Source of the DNA: Streptomyces griseosporeus
Lineage (GTDB): Bacteria > Actinomycetota > Actinomycetes > Streptomycetales > Streptomycetaceae
Direction: 5' to 3'
Length of the DNA: 64,000 nt
Assembly: GCF_014656055.1 (NCBI RefSeq)
Contig: NZ_BNBR01000002.1
Coordinates: forward strand, 685,164-749,163
Shown here: positions 16,713 to 25,754 of the stretch, piece after piece
Position numbering within the stretch: the stretch's first letter is position 1
How the letters are laid out: each line of letters opens with the position of its first letter
Translations under genes and position numbers: made by a program
The notes under the pieces: model-generated
Told to the model about the DNA's origin: nothing
What the model saw: the letters and a program-made list of their open reading frames with translations, nothing else
The model's database searches: none

Positions 16713-19700
16713 GTGCACCACTCCGCGCCGGCCGTCCCGGGCCCCGGCAGACGAAGATCCCGCCGCAGGCGAGGAGCCCTGGCGGCGGCCCTGCTGGCCG
16801 CCCTCGTGTGCGCCCCGCTGCCGCTGCTCGACGGATCCGCGTTCGCCGACGACGCCGTACCGGCCGCCGACGCCCCCGCCGCGCCCCGGCCGGCCTCCGG
16901 CCCGGCCCGTACCGAGATCGTCTCCGAGCGCACCGAGTCCAGCACCACCTGGGCCAACGCCGACGGCACCACCACCGTCGAGGCGTACACCGGCCCGATC
17001 CGCGTCAAGCAGCCGGACGGCGGCTGGCGCCCCGTGGACACCACGCTGGTGGCCGACAAGGGCCTGATACGCCCGAAGGCGGCCGCCGCCGACATCGCCT
17101 TCTCCGGCGGCGGTTCGGGCGAGCCGCTCGCCGAGGTCACCCGCGGCGGACGCACCCTCGGCCTGGACTGGCCGGGCCGGCTGCCCGCCCCCCGCCTGGA
17201 CGGCCCGACCGCCGTCTACCCCGGCGCCGTCCCCGGCGGTGACCTCGTGGTGACCGCCCTCAAGGAGGGCTTCTCCCACTCCGTCGTGCTGCGCGAGCGC
17301 CCCGACGGCCCGGTCACCTACCGGCTGCCCGTCTCGGCCGAGGGCCTGACCCTCCAGGAGACCGCCGACCGGCGCCTGCGCTGGAGCGACACCCGCGGCC
17401 GTACGGTGGCCACCGCGCCGCTGCCGGTGATGTGGGGCGCGGGCAAGAAGCGCGCCTCCGGTGAGCCCGAGGACCTCGCGGCCATCGACGTCGCCGTCGA
17501 GCGGGACGCGGGCAGCGGCGAGCAGGTCCTGGTCCTGAAGCCGGACCCGGCGTTCCTCGCCGACCCGGGCCTGACCTACCCGGTCACCATCGACCCGACC
17601 GACTCCCTGATGGGTCCGGTGACCGACACCTGGATCCAGTACAACGACTACCTGACCTCGCAGCGCGGCTCCACCGAGCTGAAGTCCGGTACGTACAACG
17701 GCTCCGAGAAGGCCCGCTCGTTCCTGAAGTTCGACGTGGCGAAGTACGCCGGCAAGCACGTCCTCGACACGGACCTGCGGCTGTACTCGTACTACTCGTC
17801 GACGTGCAGCACGACCAACTCCGGCAACCAGGTGCGCCGTATCACCTCCTCCTGGGACCCGTCGGCGATCACCTGGGACGCGCAGCCGACGACCACCTCG
17901 ACCGGGGCCGTGACCTCCACCGCGGCCAAGGGCTACAGCTCAAGCTGCCCGGCCGGATCGGTCTCCTGGGACGTCGACGGCATCGTCCAGGCCTGGGCCG
18001 ACGGCCAGCCCAACTACGGCGTGCGGATCGCGGCCGTCGACGAGACGGACCCGCTCACCTGGCGCCGCTACTACTCGGCGAACCAGACGGACGGCGCGCA
18101 CAACGCCACCTACGAGCCCTCGCTGACGGTCACGTACAACACCAAGCCGGGTACGGCGACGGCCGTCTCCCCGCTGTCCGGCACCTACACGTCCGACACC
18201 ACGCCGACGCTGTCCGCCAAGGCCACCGACGGCGACGGGCAGCAACTGACGCTGGCCTTCGAGGTCTGGGCGGCGAACGGCACGGCGGCGCTGCAGAGCG
18301 GCACGTCCGCCTCCGTGGCCTCCGGCGCGGTGGCCACGCACACGGCGGGCACGCTGGCGCCGGGTGACTACAAGTGGCGGGCGAGGGCGTCGGACGGCAC
18401 CGACACCGGTGCCTGGTCGGCGTGGCAGACGTTCACCGTCGACACCACCGTGCCGTCCACCCCGGTCCTCACCTCCACCAGCCACCCCTCCGCGACGGCC
18501 TGGTACAACGCCACCACGTTCACGGGCACCCTCGCCGCGACGGACGCCTCCGGCGTCACCGGGTACGCCGTCGCGTTCGACCAGAGCCCGACCACCGCCG
18601 CCGGTACGACCGTCACGCAGACGTCGGCCGACATCAGCCGGTCCGGCCTCACCGACGGCACCTGGTGGGTGCACGCCGCCGCGCAGGACACGGCGGGCCT
18701 GTGGTCGCCGACCCGGCACCTCGGCGTCAACGTCGACACCACCGCTCCCGGCGCGCCGGGCGGCCTGGTCTCCTCGACCCACCCGGTGAGCACCAGCGCC
18801 TACGCCAACCGCACCGCCTCCTTCAGCTGGTCGGCGCCCGCCGACCTGTCCGGCGCGGCCGGGTACGCCGTCGCCGTGGACCGCACCGCCAGCACCCTGC
18901 CCGCCACCACGGGCACCGTGCAGACGGCGACGAGCCTCACCACCACCGTCGACGCGGACGGCACCTGGTACCTGCATGTGCGGGCCAAGGACCGCGCGGG
19001 CAACTGGTCGGCCACCGCGGCGCATCTGCCGTTCCGGGTCGACATGACGCTGCCGCCGAGCCCGGTGATCAGCTCCTCCACCCACCCGGACCAGACCGGC
19101 GCGTACAAGAGCGGCACCTTCACCGCCACCTGGACCGCGCCCTCCGGGTCCTCCGCCGGGTACAGCGTCGTCGTCGACGCCGCCGCCGACACCGTGCCCG
19201 ACAGCACGGCCGAGACGACCGGCACCACGTACACCACGACCCGCACCGAGGGCACCTGGTACCTGCACGTGCGCGGCATCGACGGCAACGGCACGGGCGG
19301 CGCGACCGCGCACTACCGCTTCACCGTCGACACCACCGCGCCCGGCGCTCCCGCCGTCGCCTCCGCGGCCTACCCGGCGGACGCCTGGGCGGGCGGCGCG
19401 CAGGTGACCGGGACGTTCACGCTGACGCCGAACGGCACCGACACCCGCAGCTTCACCTACCGGATCGACGGCGGTGCCGCGCAGACCGTCACCACCACCG
19501 GCGGCCCGGTGGACCTGCCGGTCACCCCGGCGACCGAGGGCAGCCACCAGCTGGTCGTCACCGCGACCGACCGCGCGGGCAACGTCTCCGCGGCGGCCAC
19601 GCGTGCCTTCCACGCCGGGCGGGCCGTCGTGACCGCGCCCGGCAACGGTGAGGTGCTGGTCGGCACGGTCGACCTCGCCGTCGCCGCGCCGGCCTCGCTG

Positions 19701-21338
19701 ACGGACGTCACGTTCCTCCAGCGGGCCTCGGCCTCCGACGCCTGGGAGGTCGTCCCGGCCGCGCAGGTCACCCGGGCCGACGGCACCGCCGTCACCTGGC
19801 CGGTCCCGCTGGCCGGCGGCAGCGCGCCGAAGCTGCTGTGGGACACCTCGTCGCTGTCCGGCAGCGGGAACCGGCAGATCGGCGCCCGCTTCGGCGGCGC
19901 GTACGCCCCGCCCGCCGCCGAGCCCGTCTCGGTCGTCGTCGACCGGGTCGAGGTCATCGAGGGCGGAATGGGCGACGACGTACCGGAGTCCGCGCCCGCC
20001 CAGGCCTACGCCCTGGAGCAGGCCACCGAGCGCGCGGCCGACGCCCCCGACGCCTTCGCCCCGCCGTACGTCGACCCGGCCACGGGCGATCTGGTCGCGC
20101 CGGTCGTCGTGGCGTCCTCGGCCGACGAGGCGTCCGCCCCGATCCAGGTGACACAGGCCCCGGCGGACGAGGGCAGCGGTATGCCCGCCGCGGACACGGA
20201 GGACGGCACCAAGCCCGACACCGCGTCCACCGAGGCGGAGACGCCGGCGCCGCCCGCCGACGGATCGGCGGAGAGCACCGGTGAGGACACGTACGTCATG
20301 CCGGACGACGCCACGGAGACCGCTCCCGCGGCGGTCGGGCCGACCGTCACCGCGCAGGTCGCCCCGCGCACCGAGCTGGTGGAGCACAGCGTCACCGCAC
20401 TGGAGTCGGTGCGCGACGAGGTCCTCCAGCTGCCGGAGAGCGAGCTGCCCGGCGTGAGCGGGCTGCGGCTCGCCTACGTCGACGCCGCGGAGAACCGGGT
20501 CGTCGTGGAGACCGAGACGGCGGCGCCCGGGCTGGTGACGGCCCTGGGCGAGCGGTACGGCACCGACACGGTCGCCGTGAGCGTCACGCCCGGCGCCGAC
20601 GCGGTGGAGACCCAGGCGAACCGCCAGTACGACACCTCGCCCTACTACGGCGGCGCGCGCATCCACTCGGACCTGACGACCAGTTCGGCGGTCTGGTGCA
20701 CGGCGGGCTTCGCCTGGCGGTACGACGGCAAGTGGTACATGGTGACCGCGGGCCACTGCACCAGCGGCAACGGAGCCATCACCAACCCCAGCGGGACCGA
20801 CTACATCGGCCCCGTCGTCCGGGACAACTGGAAGAACGGGTACGGCTCGGTGAAGCTGGCCGGGCAGAGCTACTACTCGGGTGACCTGTCGCTCTATCGC
20901 GTCAACAGCGACAGCGCCGCGACGCCCCGCATCTACAAGGGCGGCAAGACGTCCAGCTCGTCCCGGTCGGTGTACGGCTACTGGACGCGCTGGGCGCAGA
21001 GCGGCGACCAGGTCTGCACGGGCGGCATGATGACCGGCGAGATGTGCGGCTGGAAGATCACCGCGACCCAGGCGACGATCCACTACTCGGGCGGCACCAC
21101 CGCCAAGAACATGGTGGTCGCCAAGAAGACGTCCGGGTCCTGCACCATCAAGGGCGACTCCGGTGCCCCTGTGTACACGGTCAACGGCAGCGGAGAGGCC
21201 CGCGCCAAGGGCATCCTGTCGGGCGGCGGCGGTGGCGGCAGCGACAACAGAGGCGGGTTCTTCGACCCGTGCTGGCTGTACTTCACCGACATCGGGCTGG
21301 CCAACAGCGCCTTCCCCGGAACGGTAGCGTGGTACTGA
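16713..21338 (+). CDS. Secreted multidomain protein: DNRLRE, Ig-like repeats, C-terminal chymotrypsin-like protease
   Basis: The 1541-residue protein starts at GTG (GGAAGGA upstream). A signal peptide with an RRRSRRRR n-region runs to about residue 46. A DNRLRE-type domain lies at about 298-470 (SEKARSFLKFDVAKYAG, SWDPSAITWDAQPTT, WDVDGIVQAW). Then come one FN3-like unit and four Ig-like repeats of about 98 residues near 576, 673, 775 and 871, each opening VDTT-PG/P-P. A Pro/Glu/Thr-rich linker (about 1090-1210) and a pro-domain-like stretch precede a trypsin-fold protease at about 1310-1541 with TAGHC (His1348), SGDLSLY (Asp1391) and GDSGAPV (Ser1483). It is probably exported and self-processed. 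The next gene starts one base after its stop. Confidence 0.88.
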   Translation: MHHSAPAVPGPGRRRSRRRRGALAAALLAALVCAPLPLLDGSAFADDAVPAADAPAAPRPASGPARTEIVSERTESSTTWANADGTTTVEAYTGPIRVKQPDGGWRPVDTTLVADKGLIRPKAAAADIAFSGGGSGEPLAEVTRGGRTLGLDWPGRLPAPRLDGPTAVYPGAVPGGDLVVTALKEGFSHSVVLRERPDGPVTYRLPVSAEGLTLQETADRRLRWSDTRGRTVATAPLPVMWGAGKKRASGEPEDLAAIDVAVERDAGSGEQVLVLKPDPAFLADPGLTYPVTIDPTDSLMGPVTDTWIQYNDYLTSQRGSTELKSGTYNGSEKARSFLKFDVAKYAGKHVLDTDLRLYSYYSSTCSTTNSGNQVRRITSSWDPSAITWDAQPTTTSTGAVTSTAAKGYSSSCPAGSVSWDVDGIVQAWADGQPNYGVRIAAVDETDPLTWRRYYSANQTDGAHNATYEPSLTVTYNTKPGTATAVSPLSGTYTSDTTPTLSAKATDGDGQQLTLAFEVWAANGTAALQSGTSASVASGAVATHTAGTLAPGDYKWRARASDGTDTGAWSAWQTFTVDTTVPSTPVLTSTSHPSATAWYNATTFTGTLAATDASGVTGYAVAFDQSPTTAAGTTVTQTSADISRSGLTDGTWWVHAAAQDTAGLWSPTRHLGVNVDTTAPGAPGGLVSSTHPVSTSAYANRTASFSWSAPADLSGAAGYAVAVDRTASTLPATTGTVQTATSLTTTVDADGTWYLHVRAKDRAGNWSATAAHLPFRVDMTLPPSPVISSSTHPDQTGAYKSGTFTATWTAPSGSSAGYSVVVDAAADTVPDSTAETTGTTYTTTRTEGTWYLHVRGIDGNGTGGATAHYRFTVDTTAPGAPAVASAAYPADAWAGGAQVTGTFTLTPNGTDTRSFTYRIDGGAAQTVTTTGGPVDLPVTPATEGSHQLVVTATDRAGNVSAAATRAFHAGRAVVTAPGNGEVLVGTVDLAVAAPASLTDVTFLQRASASDAWEVVPAAQVTRADGTAVTWPVPLAGGSAPKLLWDTSSLSGSGNRQIGARFGGAYAPPAAEPVSVVVDRVEVIEGGMGDDVPESAPAQAYALEQATERAADAPDAFAPPYVDPATGDLVAPVVVASSADEASAPIQVTQAPADEGSGMPAADTEDGTKPDTASTEAETPAPPADGSAESTGEDTYVMPDDATETAPAAVGPTVTAQVAPRTELVEHSVTALESVRDEVLQLPESELPGVSGLRLAYVDAAENRVVVETETAAPGLVTALGERYGTDTVAVSVTPGADAVETQANRQYDTSPYYGGARIHSDLTTSSAVWCTAGFAWRYDGKWYMVTAGHCTSGNGAITNPSGTDYIGPVVRDNWKNGYGSVKLAGQSYYSGDLSLYRVNSDSAATPRIYKGGKTSSSSRSVYGYWTRWAQSGDQVCTGGMMTGEMCGWKITATQATIHYSGGTTAKNMVVAKKTSGSCTIKGDSGAPVYTVNGSGEARAKGILSGGGGGGSDNRGGFFDPCWLYFTDIGLANSAFPGTVAWY

Positions 21339-21339
21339 C

Positions 21340-21789
21340 ATGCGCCGTTTGCTGCTCGTACCGCTGCTGGTGGCGGCCCTGACCGGCTGCTCGGCCTTCG
21401 GCCGGGACGAGGCGTGCACGCAGGCCGACGCCGAGTCCCGGGTCTCCGTCGTGTGGCGGCCCGCCGACTTCGGCGGGCAGGACGCGGTGCGGATCCGGCT
21501 GTGCGCGAACGGCACCTGCGAGGAAAGGACGTCGGGCAGTCCCGGCGATCCGGTCGCCTCGGTGTCGGTCCGGCTGCCCGACGACATCGGCGCGGCCACC
21601 GTGCCGGTGCGCCTGACGGTGACGTCGGTCGCGACCGGTGACAAGGTCGTCGAGGACAGCGCCCGGGCGAAGCTGACGGAGCAGCGCCCGAACGGCAGGT
21701 CGTGCCCGCCCGCCGCGTGGACGGCGACCTATCGGGCCCAGCCCGGCAAGGGCCTCACCTCACCGGAGGGTCTGAAGCTGCAGAGCTGA
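21340..21789 (+). CDS. Small lipoprotein of unknown function
   Basis: A 149-residue lipoprotein with a lipobox LTGC at residues 15-18, giving a mature protein of about 130 residues with two Cys pairs (CTQAD, CANGTC, CPPAAW). No family is recognised. Its ATG lies one base after the protease stop codon, so it is translationally coupled to the protease gene. A partner role such as inhibitor, anchor or folding aid for the protease is suggested by coupling only. A strong hairpin 20 bases downstream ends the transcript. Confidence 0.8.
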   Translation: MRRLLLVPLLVAALTGCSAFGRDEACTQADAESRVSVVWRPADFGGQDAVRIRLCANGTCEERTSGSPGDPVASVSVRLPDDIGAATVPVRLTVTSVATGDKVVEDSARAKLTEQRPNGRSCPPAAWTATYRAQPGKGLTSPEGLKLQS

Positions 21790-21808
21790 GACCCGGTGTC
21801 GCACAGCG

Positions 21809-21847
21809 AGCGCCCGTCTCCCCGGCTTCACCGGGGTGGCGGGCGCT
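21809..21847. terminator. Bidirectional terminator hairpin
   Basis: AGCGCCCG and CGGGCGCT outer arms enclose CCCCGG-cttca-CCGGGG, forming a long stem between the convergent lipoprotein and GH13 genes. Confidence 0.85.
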
Positions 21848-21873
21848 TCGCGTGGTGTTCCTCCGCGCCGGGC

Positions 21874-23613
21874 TCAGCGGTCAGGGCGCTGTGCGGGGCG
21901 GCGGTGGACGCGTGCCTCCCACGGCTGCAGGGTGTGGGGGGAGGTCAGCGGGCCGGGGTCGGGCACGTTGGCGAGGAGGAGGCCGGTGTCCTGCCAGCCG
22001 TCGGGGAGGTCCACGGTGGCCGGATCGCCGGTGAAGTTGGCGAGGACGAGGAGTTCGGTGGTGGCGTCGGCGCGGGTGAAGGCGTAGACCCGCTCGTCGT
22101 CGGGGAGCAGCATCCGGAAGTCGCCGTCGGTGAGGACGGGTTCGGTGTGCCGCAGGTCGATCAGCCGCCGGTAGTGATGGAACACCGAGCCGGGGTCGGC
22201 GAGCTGGGCCTCGGCGTTGACGTGGGTGTGGTCGGGGTTGACCGGGATCCAGGGTGTGCCGGTGGTGAAGCCGGCGTGCTCGGTGGCGTCCCACTGCATG
22301 GGCGTACGGGCGTTGTCGCGGCCCCGGGCCCGCAGTCCGGCGAGGATCCGCTCCTCGTCGACGCCCAGGGCGCGCTGTTCGCGGTAGTGGTTGAGGGACT
22401 CGATGTCGCGGAAGTCGTCGATGGACGCGAACGGGGCGTTGGCCATGCCGAGTTCCTCGCCCTGGTAGACGTAGGGCGTGCCGCGGTGCAGGTGCAGCAC
22501 GGTCGCCAGCATCGTCGCGGACCGCGCCCGCGCCACGGGGTCGCTGTCGTCGCCGAAGCGGGAGACGATCCGCGGCTGGTCGTGGTTGTTCCAGTAGAGG
22601 CTGTTCCAGCCCGCGTCGGCCAGGCCGGCCTGCCAGCGGCCGAGGCTGGCCTTGAGGTCGGTGAGCCTGAGCGGCCGGGCGTCGAACTTGCTGGGCCCGT
22701 GGTCCAGGGCGACGTGCTCGAACTGGAAGACCATGTCCAGCTCGCGCCGGGCCGGATCCGTGAAGAGGCGGGCCTCCTCGATGGTGACGCCGGGCATCTC
22801 CCCGACGGTGAGGAGGGTGCGCGGGTGCCGGGCGAACACCTCGCGGTGCAGTTCGGCGACGTACTCGTGGACCCGTGGCCCGCACACGAAGGAGGGGCTG
22901 CCGTCGCCGTGGCGGCCGGACTCGTGGACGATGCCGTCGGGCAGCGCCGGGTCCTTGGAGATGAGGTTGACGACGTCCATCCGGAAGCCGTCCACGCCGC
23001 GCTCCAGCCACCAGCGCATCATGGCGTGCACCGCGCGGCGCACCTCGGGGTTGTCCCAGTTCAGGTCGGGCTGTTTGCGGGAGAAGAGGTGCAGGTAGTA
23101 CTCGCCGGACGCCTCGTCGAAGGTCCAGGCCGGGCCGGAGAAGAACGAGCCCCAGTTGTTGGGTTCGGCGCCGGGGGTGCCGGGTTCCATGCCCGGGCGG
23201 GGTTTGCGCCAGATGTACCAGTCGCGGCGCGGGCCGCCCGGGCCGCCGTCGCGGGAGTCGGTGAACCAGGGGTGTTCGTCGGAGGTGTGGTTGACGACCA
23301 GGTCCATCACCAGCCTCATGCCGCGCGCGTGGACCGCGGCCAGCAGCCGGTCGAAGTCGGCCAGTGTGCCGAAGAGCGGGTCGATGTCCTGGTAGTCGCT
23401 GATGTCGTAGCCGTTGTCGTCGTGCGGTGACGGGTAGACGGGCGACAGCCACAGCACGTCGACGCCGAGCCGGACGAGGTGGTCCAGCCGGTCGGTGATC
23501 CCGCGGAGGTCCCCGACGCCGTCGCCGTCGGAGTCCGCGAAGGAGCGCGGGTAGATCTGGTAGACAACCGCGTTCTTCCACCAGGGGGTCGGGGCGGGCG
23601 GGTTCAGGGGCAC
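21874..23613 (-). CDS. GH13 alpha-glucosidase (oligo-1,6-glucosidase type)
   Basis: A 579-residue cytoplasmic GH13 enzyme hydrolysing maltose, isomaltose or related alpha-glucosides. It opens WWKNAVVYQIYPRSFADSDGDGVGD, and region I is DLVVNHT (104-110). Region II, DGFRMDVVNLISK, contains the Asp nucleophile and is of the oligo-1,6-glucosidase type; region III, LTVGEMPG, supplies the acid Glu; region IV is WNNHDQPR. GTG 23613 is preferred (GCGAGGAC upstream); a longer in-frame start at 23700 would add 29 non-homologous residues and collide with the divergent gene. No LacI-family regulator is adjacent, unlike classic agl operons. Confidence 0.93.
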   Translation of the reverse strand: MPLNPPAPTPWWKNAVVYQIYPRSFADSDGDGVGDLRGITDRLDHLVRLGVDVLWLSPVYPSPHDDNGYDISDYQDIDPLFGTLADFDRLLAAVHARGMRLVMDLVVNHTSDEHPWFTDSRDGGPGGPRRDWYIWRKPRPGMEPGTPGAEPNNWGSFFSGPAWTFDEASGEYYLHLFSRKQPDLNWDNPEVRRAVHAMMRWWLERGVDGFRMDVVNLISKDPALPDGIVHESGRHGDGSPSFVCGPRVHEYVAELHREVFARHPRTLLTVGEMPGVTIEEARLFTDPARRELDMVFQFEHVALDHGPSKFDARPLRLTDLKASLGRWQAGLADAGWNSLYWNNHDQPRIVSRFGDDSDPVARARSATMLATVLHLHRGTPYVYQGEELGMANAPFASIDDFRDIESLNHYREQRALGVDEERILAGLRARGRDNARTPMQWDATEHAGFTTGTPWIPVNPDHTHVNAEAQLADPGSVFHHYRRLIDLRHTEPVLTDGDFRMLLPDDERVYAFTRADATTELLVLANFTGDPATVDLPDGWQDTGLLLANVPDPGPLTSPHTLQPWEARVHRRPAQRPDR

Positions 23614-23674
23614 GGCGGGTCCTCGCGTCGGGGCCGGACGGTCGTCGGAGGGGAAGGCCTTCCCATGACGCGAG

Positions 23675-23710
23675 GGGGCCACACGTGCCGGTGGGGCCAC
23701 ACATGCCGGT
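23675..23710. repeat. 18-bp tandem direct repeat in the divergent promoter
   Basis: GGGGCCACACGTGCCGGT and GGGGCCACACATGCCGGT follow each other directly (one mismatch), in the region between the GH13 and thioesterase-like genes. They could be tandem regulator half-sites. Confidence 0.55.
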
Positions 23711-23732
23711 GGGTATCCTCGCCGTCGTGGTC

Positions 23733-24599
23733 ATGATCACCCCGCACGGCACGGCCGGCAGCTACTACATCCGGATCGACGCCCACCGCTACCGGCCCAC
23801 CGCCCACGCGGGCGGTGCCTGGGGCCCGGACGAGCAGCACTTCAGCCCGCTCGGCGGGCTCGTGGCCCACGCCATGGAGCGGCACCTGGCGGCACGGCCC
23901 GACCGCGCCGGGCTGGTCCTCGCCCGGATCAGCTACGACATCCTCGGCCGCCTCGCCCTCGACGCGTGCGAGATCCGGGTGGAGACGGTCCGCCCCGGCC
24001 GCACCATCGAACTCCTGGAAGCCACCGTCCGCATCTCCGGCCGGTCCGTGGTCCGGGCCCGTGCCTGGCTGCTCGCCGCCCACGACACCGCCGCGGTCGC
24101 CGGTGGCCCCGCCGGGCGGCTCACCCCGCCGGAGCGGCTGGGGACGTGGCCGATGGGCGAGCTGTGGCCCGGCGGGTACATCGCCTCCCTCGACGTCCGG
24201 CCCGTCAGCCCGCCGCAGCCGGGTCGCGCCACCGTGTGGGTGTCCACGCCGCTAGCCCTGGTCGCCGGTGAGCCCAGCGGCCCGCTCGCGTCCTACCTCG
24301 CCCTGGTGGACACGGCCAACGGCATCGCCGTACGGCAGCCGCCCACCGAGTGGCTGTTCCCGAACGTCGATCTGACGGTCCATCTGCACCGGCAGCCCGT
24401 GGCCGGCTGGACCGGCCTGGACACCACCGTCGCCTTCGGCCCGACCGGCCAGGGCCTCACCAGCACCGTCCTGCACGACGTCGACGGGCCGGTGGGGCAC
24501 GCCCAGCAGATCCTCACCGTCCGCCCGCGGTCCGGCCCGCCCGCCGACGCCCCACCCGCCGGTCCCGCAGCGGCCGGTCCGTCCCACGGGAGACACTGA
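23733..24599 (+). CDS. Thioesterase-superfamily (hotdog-fold) protein
   Basis: A 288-residue protein with the double-hotdog pattern of acyl-CoA thioesterase-like proteins: FSPLGGLVAHAMERHLA near the N-terminus, RISYDILGRLALDACEIRVETVRPGRTIELLEATVRISGRSVVRARAWLL in the first domain, and FPNVDLTVHLHRQPVAGWTGLDTTVAFGPTGQGLTSTVLHD in the second. The tail is Pro/Ala-rich. It may hydrolyse an acyl-CoA; the substrate is unknown. The start is uncertain: ATG 23733 lacks a good ribosome site, and earlier in-frame starts exist within the 18-bp repeats. It is probably co-transcribed with the next gene, three bases away. Confidence 0.8.
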   Translation: MITPHGTAGSYYIRIDAHRYRPTAHAGGAWGPDEQHFSPLGGLVAHAMERHLAARPDRAGLVLARISYDILGRLALDACEIRVETVRPGRTIELLEATVRISGRSVVRARAWLLAAHDTAAVAGGPAGRLTPPERLGTWPMGELWPGGYIASLDVRPVSPPQPGRATVWVSTPLALVAGEPSGPLASYLALVDTANGIAVRQPPTEWLFPNVDLTVHLHRQPVAGWTGLDTTVAFGPTGQGLTSTVLHDVDGPVGHAQQILTVRPRSGPPADAPPAGPAAAGPSHGRH

Positions 24600-24602
24600 C
24601 CC

Positions 24603-25727
24603 ATGCCCACACCCTCGTCATCGCCCTCGGCAGAGCCGGCGGACACGTCCCCGGTCCGGGTCGGCGCCCTCGCGCCACTGAGCAGACCCGGCTGGGTCGA
24701 GGCGGGCCGGCACCTGCTCGCCGGGCTCGAACTGGCCGCCGGGGAGGTCGACGCGGCCGGCGGCATCGGCGGACGCCCGCTGGAACTGCTGGTCAGGGAC
24801 ACCGCGGCGGACCCGCGCCGGGCGGTGGCGGCCGTGGACGAGCTGGCCGGGCTGGGCGTGGCGGCCGTGGTGGGCGAGTACCACAGCGTCGTCGCCCGTG
24901 CCGCGGCCGGCCGGGCCGACGCCCTCGGGCTGCCGTTCCTGTGCTCGTCCGCGGTCCTCGACGCGCTCACCGAGGAACCGTCGGACCGGGTCGCGCGGCT
25001 GCCCCCGCCGCAGTCCCGCGGCTGGCGGGTGTACGCCGAGGCCCTGCTCGCCGCGGGCCACCGGCGCGTCGCCGTGGCGGCCCAGCCGAGTGTGTACTGG
25101 GCGTCGGGCGTCCGCGTCCTGCGGGACCATCTCGCCCCGCACGGCGGCACGGTGGTCGAACTCGACGCCGACGCGCCGTCCCCCGCGGCCCTGTGCGACG
25201 AGGTCGCCCGGCACCGCGCGACCGTCCTGCTGCTGCTGGCCGGCTTCCCGGAGCCGGCCGTGCCGCTGGTCCGGGCCGTCCGCCGCGACCCGCGTCTCGC
25301 CGACGTCCTGATCGGTGCCCCCGCCGGGCAGCCGGAGTTCCCCTCCTGGGCGCGGTCGCTGGGCGGTGACGGTGCCGGGGTGCCGTTCCTGCGGTATCTG
25401 CCCGACCGGCTCGGCCCGCTCGGGGAACGCGTCGCGGCGGCGCTGCGCGAACGGCTCGCCGCTGCGCCCTCGTTCGTCGCGTTCGAGGGCTACGACACGA
25501 TCGCCGTCCTCGCCGAGGTGCTGCGGACGCACGGCACGGACCGGGCCCGTGTCGCCGGCTCCTGGTCCCGCGTCGCGGTCGAGGGCACGCGCGGAACGGT
25601 CCGGTTCACGCGCACGCCCGGCACCGGGGTGTGGCAGTGGGCCGGTGCGCCCGTGCAGGTCGTGGACCGGGATCCGGCGGACCCGGAGCGCTTCCGGATC
25701 CTCCGCACCAGCGGCCGTACGGACTGA
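24603..25727 (+). CDS. Periplasmic-binding-protein-like protein without a signal peptide
   Basis: A 374-residue protein matching branched-chain amino-acid-type binding proteins (type I periplasmic-binding fold): VRVGALAPLSRPGWVEAGRHLLAGLELAAGEVDAAGGIGGRPLELLVRDT, then a VAAVVGEYHS hinge segment and the second lobe to FEGYDTIAVLAEVLR. The N-terminus MPTPSSSPSAEPADTSP has no hydrophobic segment and no lipobox, so the protein appears cytoplasmic. No permease or ATPase gene is nearby. It follows the thioesterase-like gene by three bases. It may be a small-molecule sensor or carrier rather than part of an importer. Confidence 0.8.
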   Translation: MPTPSSSPSAEPADTSPVRVGALAPLSRPGWVEAGRHLLAGLELAAGEVDAAGGIGGRPLELLVRDTAADPRRAVAAVDELAGLGVAAVVGEYHSVVARAAAGRADALGLPFLCSSAVLDALTEEPSDRVARLPPPQSRGWRVYAEALLAAGHRRVAVAAQPSVYWASGVRVLRDHLAPHGGTVVELDADAPSPAALCDEVARHRATVLLLLAGFPEPAVPLVRAVRRDPRLADVLIGAPAGQPEFPSWARSLGGDGAGVPFLRYLPDRLGPLGERVAAALRERLAAAPSFVAFEGYDTIAVLAEVLRTHGTDRARVAGSWSRVAVEGTRGTVRFTRTPGTGVWQWAGAPVQVVDRDPADPERFRILRTSGRTD

Positions 25728-25754
25728 ACTCGGCCGCGCGGCTAGGGTGGCCCG

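Noticed and set aside
17940..21644. A 1234-codon open frame on the minus strand opposite the protease fusion gene
   Set aside because: Its translation is Gly/Arg/Val-rich with no domain, and it mirrors the codon bias of the real plus-strand gene, as expected in very GC-rich DNA.
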